Source: Macrobrachium rosenbergii (taxonomy: Eukaryota; Arthropoda; Malacostraca; Decapoda; Palaemonidae). From it: 64,000 nucleotides of DNA. A program made the position numbers and the translations under genes. Shown piece after piece: positions 60,501 to 64,000 of the stretch. The stretch spans positions 50,888,797 to 50,952,796 of the forward strand of contig NC_089766.1 in assembly GCF_040412425.1 (NCBI RefSeq). Direction: 5' to 3'. The notes under the pieces were generated by a model. It had not been told where the DNA came from. It saw only the letters and a program-made list of their open reading frames with translations, and made no database searches. How positions within the stretch are numbered: the first letter of the stretch is position 1; each line of letters opens with the position of its first letter.

Positions 60501-63326
60501 ATACCAAATTGCAGCCCCCTAGCCTCAGTAGTTTTCATTTTATTTAAGGTTAAAGTCAGGCATGATCGTGCGTTTGGCACCTCTGTAGGTGCCAACAACA
60601 CAGGCTGCCACCAGGCGGTGGCTGAAAGTTTCATGGGCCGTGAGTTCCATACAACAGTATACGCTGTACAGAAAGCTCGATTCTTCGGCGCATTTTTTAT
60701 TTGTTTTAATATCGTGTTATGTTTATCCACAGCGTAAGAGGAGATGCAGATACGGGTTATATTCGAAGTCGTCTCTACGTGGCTAATGCTTCTCCAGCCC
60801 ACACTGGCGTCTATTCTTGCTGGTACAATAACTACTCCAGCGACGCCGTCACAGTCCATGTCATTGCAGGTACGAAACTCGGATCTTTCCTAGATAGTGA
60901 CCCCCAAGGGTTTTCGGGGGTCGTTATCTAGGACTATTTCTTGGGGGTCATTATCTTGATATTTACAGTCTTTTGTTTATGTTTTTACGGTAATCCCCAA
61001 CAGGCTTGTAATGAACACACCGCAAAGGTGGATACGTACCGGGTTAAAACTTACCCTTGGGGTCACTATTTAGGAAAGATCCAGAAACTCTCTACTCATT
61101 GACGATTTTCACTAACGCCATGAACTATTATCTATTATATAAAAATCTATATAACGAGAGGTACATTAATATCTTACATACTATTCATACACATACACAC
61201 ACATATTTGTATGCATGGCAAGTGCCTTAAATCCAGGAATGTGGAGGAATGAAAGTCACAGAACACATATTCGGGAAAGCTCACCAAATAACAAATTTTG
61301 GAGAGGCTGAAAAGGCGATTGTGCTGTGTGATTTGAATGCAAAAGTTGATGATTGTATATATATACACACATATATATATTCATAGTTTACTTATTTATT
61401 TATTCATTCATTTATTAACTTATTTATTCATTCATTCGTTTTTTACAGAGAGGGAGAGAGTGGTTGGTAGAACAAGTTCATAAGTTCCCGTAAATGTAAT
61501 AAGTTGTTGAAAGTATCTACGAAAAATACTTTGTTGAAAAAATAAAATTATAAAATGGCTGTTGTGGGAAAATAAGTCACCTGAAAATTAAAATGAATGC
61601 TTCTTCATTTCCAATTAACATTCACTCTGGCATAAATTATTAAGCACCTTTGACCCCCAACTCTGCTTACTAAACATTAAGGTGAACCAGTAAGTCTCCA
61701 GTGGTCTCTTAATGCTGGTTATTCTTTCATATTTTCCCTGAAATGTAAACCATCTTGGTTGTATAATGTCATTAGGGTCATCCAAAGAAAATATGAAAGT
61801 AGTTATGGGAACCATCAAGCTCCCTCAGTTGTAAAAAATATAATCATCTTGAGGTCCGTATATTATGAAATTTGTTGTTGGAGATAAATATAAATATGAA
61901 ATTTCCAGAAAAAAAGAAAACTACAGTCATTTTAAGTTCATGAGACTGTTACTAGTTGATTACAGAACCCAAAACCTCTTGAAAATGATTGCCTTTCAAC
62001 ACGTTACTGGAGGAGGATCTTCCCTAGACAGTGACCCCCAAGGGTTTTAGGGGTCGTTATCTAGGACTAATATTTCTTGAGGGTCATTATCTTTATGATA
62101 TTTACAGTCTTTTGTTTACGTTTTTATGGTCAACCCCAACGAGCTTGTACTAAACAAGCCGCAATGATGGATACATACCGAGTTAAAGCACTGGGGGTCA
62201 CTATCTAGGAAAGGTCCCTGGAGGATTCAGTTGGATTTGCCACAAAGGTTTGGTTGTTGCATAAACTTCCTGGTATGAAATGAGTAATATCATTTGCAAG
62301 GTTTCTTAACTTTGCCGTGTGGTCGTACAGAGCCAAGTGGTTTTCCATAAGAATTTTTTTGATATGAGACCCTATCCCAGACAATTACACGTGTGTGAAC
62401 CGTTTCCAGTTATCAGGATTTTGGATCTTTCCTAGATACTGGGCTCCAAGGGTTTTTGGGGGTCGTTATCTAGGACTAATATTTCTTGGGGGTCATTATC
62501 TTTATGATATTTACAGTCTTTTGTTTATGTTTTTACCGTCATCCCCAACGGGCTTGTACTGAACACGCCGCAAAGGTGGGTACATACAACTCTTGGGGGT
62601 CACTATCAGAAAAACCCTGGAGGATTCAAATGGGTCACTATCTAGATGAGAGATCCAGAACGTTTTTTTTCTAAAGAAAGACAACTACACATGGATTTCC
62701 AGTTAGAAAAGCAGAGTCATTGGTTATTAAGACAAGTAAATTCCCTTAATATTCATGTCCACTGCATATATACTGGTAACTGTTCCCAATTTTTTTTATT
62801 GTAATGGTTCATGAACATATTCATTCATTCCAGGACCATTCATTGTTATAGCTATAAGGCTAAAAAAGATAAGATAACGGAAAATGAACTGTAAGACTCG
62901 CTTTTTCATTTTGACAGAGGTCTTTTGGACCACGGATGAAAACAATTAAGTAAAATTAATTTTCCAACATCTCACATTCTCAAATGATTACATGAACGAC
63001 CTTACCACAATCCCTCCTTAATCTAATTTCTTTCCTTCATTGCATTTCCAGGCGAGAACTCAGCGGCAATGCAACACGATAAGGTGCCGGATCTCACCAG
63101 CGGAGGAGTGCTAGCTATCAATAGCCCACCGAGGCACTTCCCCTCGGTTATTGCGACATACTGCGTGTTGTCATGTTTCCCCTCCGTCTCAGAGTTGCTG
63201 AGCTATGCCTTGACGGCCGCGGCTCTTGACCTGGTGGCTTTGTTCGCTCTGATAAAGGGATGGTTTCAGCGTTTTCTGTCTTTGGCAATTTGGGAGACCA
63301 ACGGGAGAGACTTCTCTCGTAGATGA
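46335..63326 (+). CDS. dpr-like: dpr-like two-immunoglobulin-domain cell-surface protein (zig-8-like), 8 coding exons, complete
   Basis: Seen: joining 46335-46374, 48238-48291, 51014-51168, 54259-54335, 55739-55884, 59843-60020, 60733-60869 and 63052-63326 gives 1062 nt, or 353 residues plus stop. All introns are GT-AG. Residues 1-13 plus A14 form a hydrophobic signal peptide. Residues 37-54 are His-rich. Ig1 spans about 58-157 (C74, W86, DQGQYRC with C140). Ig2 spans about 158-262 (C186, W200, HTGVYSC with C246). GENSAAMQH (263-271) is followed by a hydrophobic stretch (about 311-330) and a basic tail. NxS/T sites lie at 59, 81, 210, 235 and 250. Known: insect Dprs are neuronal surface proteins with two Ig domains that bind DIP partners in synaptic specification; many carry a GPI signal or membrane anchor. 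Inferred: Dpr family, from motif order, two-Ig layout and length. Ig1 is divergent (QRWRLVIK where insect Dprs usually have a DWTLQI-like strand), so the paralogue cannot be named. No internal stop or frameshift was seen. Confidence 0.88.
46640..46856 (-). repeat. R7 GC-rich minisatellite-bearing repeat, short copy
   Basis: Minus orientation of the 57.5-kb element: GGCGCGCGCTGGAACCCGGG, GGGCGGACAAACAGGTTTGC, GGAGGGTGGATGTA, ending AAGATCCACTCGGATATTAT. About 1.5 internal units. In dpr-like intron 1. Confidence 0.85.
47387..47510 (+). repeat. R1 5' part, cut by S2
   Basis: AATAGAGTAGAACAGAATAT to GTGTAACAGGAGGAAAA, where S2 begins. A matching R1 tail (AGAACCTTAAGTAATGCCTA) lies at 48100-48155. 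Confidence 0.88.
47511..47790 (-). repeat. S2 SINE
   Basis: TAAGTCTACCTTAGTTTAAC to GTGCTCTACCCACCCC. GGTCGGAGAGTCGAACGCTG is the minus-strand B box. Inserted in or beside R1. Confidence 0.9.
48100..48190 (+). repeat. R1 tail fragment and (TG)n
   Basis: CCTACAGTGCACCGTGCGTG with the hairpin, then (TG)n at about 48160-48178. Lies 48 bp before dpr-like exon 2. Confidence 0.8.
48238..48291 (+). CDS. dpr-like: dpr-like exon 2: 54-nt linker exon after the signal peptide
   Basis: The acceptor is cttttccag (ending 48237) and the donor is CAG/gtaagc. The exon encodes [18 protein letters not shown] (residues 14-31) in phase 1-1. It is 54 nt long with equal flanking phases, so it could be skipped without breaking the frame. 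It carries no domain signature, so it rests on splice sites and open phase only. Confidence 0.6.
48464..48735 (+). repeat. R1, strongly scrambled copy
   Basis: Recognisable pieces (ATAGAATTTAGGCCATAGGC, GAGGTCATTCAGCG, GGTTGCAGCTAAAAGGG) are separated by unrelated short inserts. In intron 2. Confidence 0.75.
49182..49608. repeat. palindromic element (F5) interrupted by an R5 insertion
   Basis: GAGAAACAAATCCACAATAA and ACAGAGAGCTTTCGGGAATC on the left are mirrored by GATTCCCGAAAACTCTCTGT and TAACTGTGGATTTGTTTCTC on the right. R5 occupies 49247-49451 in the left arm. A related uninterrupted copy is at 60194-60355. Confidence 0.9.
49247..49451 (+). mobile_element. R5 TIR element inserted in a palindrome
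   Basis: Ends GGATCTTTCCTAGATAGTGA and CCAGGAAAGATCC. Flanks TAAATCCC and TAAATTTC correspond to TAAATCTC in the empty copy, so the 8-bp target duplication is imperfect but traceable. Inside: GGTCGTTATCTAGGA-type hairpin, GTAAAGATATAAACAAAATA. No coding capacity. In this copy the internal sequence lies reversed relative to the 61-kb copy. Confidence 0.88.
50242..50461 (+). repeat. R3 element, shortened
   Basis: Starts TTAGTTTTCCGCCCTCAAAT (the GTCTGTCC part is lost). Palindrome at about 50268-50368, terminal GAAACTTCGGCGCATTTTTT. In intron 2. Confidence 0.9.
51014..51168 (+). CDS. dpr-like: dpr-like exon 3: His-rich linker and first strands of Ig1
   Basis: The acceptor is ggtgtcag (51012-51013) and the donor is TCG/gtaggt. 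The exon encodes residues 32-83: a His-rich stretch (37-54), an NST glycosylation site, then [11 protein letters not shown] with C74, the first Ig cysteine. It enters in phase 1 and leaves in phase 0. An alternative acceptor ending at 50997 would break the frame. Confidence 0.85.
51546..51760 (+). repeat. R4 repeat with (ATT)n
   Basis: (TTA)n at 51546-51592, then ATTCAGAAGACAAACCCTAT to GAAATGTATTAAGC. In intron 3. Confidence 0.85.
51911..52157 (+). repeat. R1 dispersed repeat, tail lost
   Basis: GGAATATAGAATTTAGGCAA to GGACGCTGCAAAGACCTTC. In intron 3. Confidence 0.9.
52313..52521. repeat. foldback element with tRNA-like core
   Basis: Outer arms ATACAAATGTCGCTT / AAGCGACATTTGTGTT, inner arms TGATAAATGGATCGGTG / CACCGATCCATTTATCA. 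Between them GGTGGCTCAGTGGGTAGATC resembles a tRNA A box. The B box is degenerate. Confidence 0.8.
52690..53450 (-). pseudogene. non-LTR retrotransposon (LINE) reverse transcriptase relic
   Basis: Reading the minus strand from 53450 down: [20 protein letters not shown] resembles the RT palm block QGCxMSPWLFNIxMDGV. Next, [20 protein letters not shown] occupies the place of the catalytic FADD block, mutated to FAEG. The end, [13 protein letters not shown], matches the RWFGHVERM tail found in many LINE ORFs. Stops and frame changes interrupt it. It lies inside intron 3 of the dpr-like gene in antisense orientation. Confidence 0.78.
53529..53910 (+). repeat. R3 element with partial internal duplication
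   Basis: The palindrome's left arm is lost (goes from GCCCTCAGATC straight to ATCCACCCTCC). The segment ATCTGGCACCGCTATA-GGTAGGTGCCAAC is tandemly duplicated. In intron 3. Confidence 0.9.
54000..54195 (-). repeat. R4 repeat, minus orientation
   Basis: TTCCCTTTACCTTCTCTTAC, CCATATTCTTTGGAAGCTTG, GGGCTTGTTCCATACGAATG, then AGAGTAATAATAA. Ends 60 bp before exon 4. Confidence 0.85.
54259..54335 (+). CDS. dpr-like: dpr-like exon 4: central Ig1 strands with core Trp
   Basis: The acceptor is tttttccag (ending 54258) and the donor is AACAG/gtaagg. It encodes [16 protein letters not shown] followed by ESHTYSKDN (residues 84-108), leaving in phase 2. The pattern SWLRD...LLT...TYS.D.R parallels the VSWIR...HILT...TYT.D.RF strand of insect Dprs. 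W86 is the core Ig tryptophan. Confidence 0.88.
54350..54693. repeat. three (CT)n tracts just after exon 4
   Basis: 54353-54371, 54483-54533 and 54668-54693. CTCATCTTATTACAATT is locally duplicated between them (about 54388, 54556, 54587). Confidence 0.92.
54694..55141. other. intron 4 sequence, nothing recognised
   Basis: Short unique intron sequence. Confidence 0.35.
55142..55355 (+). repeat. R1 dispersed repeat, tail lost
   Basis: AATAGAACAGAATACAGAAA to GTAAAAGGAATGAAAGAGG. Confidence 0.9.
55459..55723 (+). repeat. R3 element ending 16 bp before dpr-like exon 5
   Basis: GAGATGGCTATTTGTCTATC, palindrome at about 55527-55621, shortened right part ending ACACATTTTGTACTTGTTTC. The final T-rich part lies in the polypyrimidine zone of the exon 5 acceptor. 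Confidence 0.9.
55739..55884 (+). CDS. dpr-like: dpr-like exon 5: end of Ig1 with DxGxYxC
   Basis: The acceptor is ttaccttcag (ending 55738) and the donor is ACAG/gtgaga. It encodes [12 protein letters not shown] through ISTLKVT (residues 109-157). DQGQYRC carries the second Ig cysteine, C140. QVATQPP parallels the CQVSTxPP signature of Dprs. It enters in phase 2 and leaves in phase 1. The preceding 3' splice region abuts the end of an R3 repeat copy. Confidence 0.92.
55885..56333. other. intron 5, first part
   Basis: Frames at 55920-56208 on both strands have no domain. Nothing recognised. Confidence 0.35.
56334..56560 (+). repeat. R1 dispersed repeat, with deletions
   Basis: GAATATAGAATTTAGGCCAA to GCCTACAGTGCACCTCATGA. 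The middle is shortened (AACAGGAGG part missing). Confidence 0.88.
56561..57327. other. intron 5 sequence, nothing recognised
   Basis: AT-rich. CTTTACAAAGCTTTACATAA-type phrases near 56650; GAATGA-rich text at 56880-57030. Confidence 0.35.
57328..57460 (-). repeat. R4 repeat, minus orientation
   Basis: TTTCCCTTTACTTCCTCTTA, CCATATTCCTTGGAAGTTTG, TTTGGTGGGCTTTTTCCGTA, then (ATA)n. The edge joins R7. Confidence 0.85.
57470..57935 (+). repeat. R7 GC-rich repeat with about 4 units of about 87 bp
   Basis: CATCCACCCTCCTCCTG recurs at 57557, 57645, 57732 and 57806. Each unit has AACCTGTTTGTCCGCCCTGG and a G-rich GGGTGGGTGTGGGG part with runs of G suited to quadruplexes. Minus-strand frames of 114-200 codons are repeat artefacts. 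Confidence 0.92.
57936..58443. other. intron 5 sequence, nothing recognised
   Basis: (GA)n short run at 58326-58343. No gene. Confidence 0.35.
58444..58508 (-). pseudogene. LINE ORF fragment (region before the RT)
   Basis: The minus strand encodes [20 protein letters not shown]. It resembles the linker GEILTxEEVxxALxxLKxGKAPG before the RT domain of non-LTR elements; the KAPG part is lost. Opposite orientation to the relic at 59.4 kb, so the two are separate insertions or rearranged. Confidence 0.45.
58719..58970 (+). repeat. R1 dispersed repeat, tail lost
   Basis: AAAATATAGAATTCAGGCCA to GGGACGCTGCAAAGAACCTT. Confidence 0.9.
58971..59370. other. intron 5 sequence, probably decayed LINE
   Basis: The last 80 bp lead into the LINE tail at 59371. 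No readable motif before it. Confidence 0.35.
59371..59469 (+). pseudogene. LINE ORF C-terminal relic
   Basis: The plus strand reads [20 protein letters not shown] then [10 protein letters not shown] and a stop. This is the common LINE tail LRWFGHVERMxxxRxVKRVYxSExxGxR. The remains of about 33 codons lie in dpr-like intron 5. Confidence 0.7.
59470..59842. other. intron 5, last part
   Basis: Unrecognised; ends with the exon 6 acceptor. Confidence 0.4.
59843..60020 (+). CDS. dpr-like: dpr-like exon 6: first half of Ig2
   Basis: The acceptor is ttctttacacag (ending 59842) and the donor is ATCAG/gtaact. It encodes [11 protein letters not shown] through FNTSMGGI (residues 158-216). [13 protein letters not shown] carries C186, HVTWKRG carries W200, and NTS is a glycosylation site. 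The pattern SGS.I.L.C.....P......W.KG is the usual Ig2 start in Dprs. The exon runs from phase 1 to phase 2. Confidence 0.92.
60052..60119. repeat. short tandem duplication in intron 6
   Basis: AAACTTGCCTTTTTACGGTG (about 60058) and AAACTTGCCTTTTTACAGTG (about 60097). Confidence 0.85.
60194..60355. repeat. F5 palindromic element, uninterrupted copy
   Basis: ACAAACAAATCCACAGTTAT and TCTCTACAGAGAGCTTTCGG on the left; GTACCCATACGTAACTGCGG and ATTTGTTTCTCCGTTTCAAG on the right. Lacks the R5 insertion seen at 49.2 kb. R3 starts directly after it. Confidence 0.85.
60356..60706 (+). repeat. R3 element ending about 26 bp before dpr-like exon 7
   Basis: TTTTCTGTAAAAGAACTCTA, palindrome at about 60437-60535, terminal TTCTTCGGCGCATTTTTTAT. 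Confidence 0.92.
60733..60869 (+). CDS. dpr-like: dpr-like exon 7: second half of Ig2
   Basis: The acceptor is ttatccacag (ending 60732) and the donor is GCAG/gtacga. It encodes [20 protein letters not shown] through VTVHVIA (residues 217-262), with HTGVYSC carrying C246. It runs from phase 2 to phase 1. An R5 element lies 11 bp into the following intron, and an R3 element ends about 25 bp before the exon. Confidence 0.92.
60881..61082 (+). mobile_element. R5 TIR element 11 bp into intron 7
   Basis: Ends GGATCTTTCCTAGATAGTGA and TAGGAAAGATCC. Flanks CGAAACTC (60873-60880) and AGAAACTC (61083-61090) are a 7/8 target duplication. Length 202 bp. Confidence 0.92.
61083..62014. other. intron 7 sequence, nothing recognised
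   Basis: Unique-looking AT-rich DNA with (TTAT)n phrases at about 61386-61430. Confidence 0.35.
62015..62217 (+). mobile_element. R5 TIR element with perfect 8-bp target duplication
   Basis: Flanked by CTGGAGGA at 62007-62014 and 62218-62225. Ends GGATCTTCCCTAGACAGTGA and CTAGGAAAGGTCC. Inside: GGGTCGTTATCTAGGACTAA, GATATTTACAGTCTTTTGTT. 203 bp, no coding capacity. Confidence 0.95.
62423..62656 (+). mobile_element. R5 TIR element, disturbed right end
   Basis: Starts GGATCTTTCCTAGATACTGG. Near the right end it carries CCCTGGAGGATTCAAATGGG, which matches the flank of the 62.0-kb copy, and has two versions of GGGTCACTATC. Target duplication not clear. Confidence 0.85.
63052..63326 (+). CDS. 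dpr-like: dpr-like exon 8: C-terminal tail and stop
   Basis: The acceptor is tgcatttccag (ending 63051). It encodes [11 protein letters not shown] through NGRDFSRR, with TGA at 63324-63326. The GENSAAMQH motif follows Ig2 exactly as GExxAAMQ does in Dprs. The stretch from about residue 311 to 330 is hydrophobic and is followed by about 20 mixed residues. It could be a membrane segment with a short tail or a poorly scoring GPI signal. No AATAAA was found in the remaining 670 bp; ATTAAA at about 63929 is the only near match seen. Confidence 0.9.
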
Positions 63327-63425
63327 CTGGGTAGGAGCGAGGTCCTTTAAATATTGCTCCGAGTAGACGTAAAGGACTCTGGGTGTCACTTTACAGAATG
63401 TGTACATTTTTTTAGGTAATACTTT

Positions 63426-63562
<137 letters not shown>

Positions 63563-64000
63563 CACAGAACTACCACAAACCATTACCATGGCTTCCTGAC
63601 TTTCTGTATGAATTTGCAAAGTGTCATATTGCCCTGCGTTTTTAATTTGATCCCTTCTGCTATACTTCACCTAAGACCATCAATATATATGTATATATAT
63701 ATAATATACATATATATGTGTACAGTATATATATTATATATATATATGTGTGTATTCTCAATTATGCTCTTGAGAAAAGTGCCCTTTTCTAATACTTAGC
63801 AATCCCTCATTTATCTATCTATTAGCATGTAATTCCATTCAACTGAGCCAACCACAGAATATGACGTAGCTTGAGAACCCTAACAAGAAGGCCACTCACC
63901 CTTAGAGATGTGTAAACTTTCCAATATGATTAAACACAAAAGTAAAAGATGACATTAATAACTTCGTCGAGATATTCATTGCCCTTCATTCTGAATTGTA
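63563..64000. other. downstream flank
   Basis: Interrupted (TA)n at 63690-63745, ATTAAA at about 63929 as a possible weak polyadenylation signal. No gene seen. Confidence 0.35.

Overview
The window looks like decapod crustacean DNA, most likely a caridean shrimp. This is inferred from the repeat landscape: many long (TA)n tracts, large minisatellites, and dense dispersed families of the kind I know from decapods. No bacterial-type gene, rRNA gene or CRISPR array was seen. Genus and species cannot be fixed from this text alone.

Gene content is low. One intact protein-coding gene can be assembled by hand. It lies on the + strand with eight coding exons between 46335 and 63326. All splice sites are canonical, every phase joins, and the result is a 353-residue open frame. 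The product has a short signal peptide, a His-rich linker, two immunoglobulin domains (C74/W86/C140 and C186/W200/C246), a C-terminal GENSAAMQH motif and a final hydrophobic stretch. This matches the Dpr family (defective proboscis extension response), often named zig-8-like in crustaceans. An acceptor-like site just 5' of the ATG implies an upstream 5' UTR exon; 29.1-29.4 kb is a speculative candidate.

Layout. 0-6 kb: foldback elements and a degenerate tandem duplication of about 1 kb. 5.8-7.3 kb: a Tc1 transposase tail and two tRNA-derived SINE copies. 7.5-9.5 kb: a 23-bp minisatellite. 9.6-19 kb: R1 repeats, (TA)n tracts, a pogo/Tigger transposase fossil (15.4-15.9 kb) and tRNA-like foldback elements. 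19.1-21.4 kb: a 44-bp array. 24.2-25.8 kb: a second, unrelated 23-bp array whose minus strand is open in all three frames. 27.4-28.1 kb: a 20-bp array. 29.8-33.7 kb: a tandem duplication of about 1.9-2.0 kb, followed by an R1 copy split by a SINE with a perfect 11-bp target duplication. 36-46 kb: LINE fossils, a 32-bp array preceded by a scrambled zone, and more R1 copies. 46.3-63.3 kb: the dpr-like gene, with introns full of R1, R3, R4, R5, foldback elements and LINE relics.

Family names used below are local. R1: a repeat of about 310 bp ending in a hairpin. S2: a tRNA-derived SINE. R3: an element of about 350-390 bp with a central palindrome and a terminal hairpin. R4: an element adjoining (ATT)n. 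R5: a TIR element of about 200 bp with 8-bp target duplications. R7: a GC-rich 87-bp repeat. The most original signals are the R5 family clustered in the dpr-like introns, R3 copies abutting two of its 3' splice sites, a palindrome with both filled and unfilled copies, and several mosaic stretches that may be assembly artefacts.
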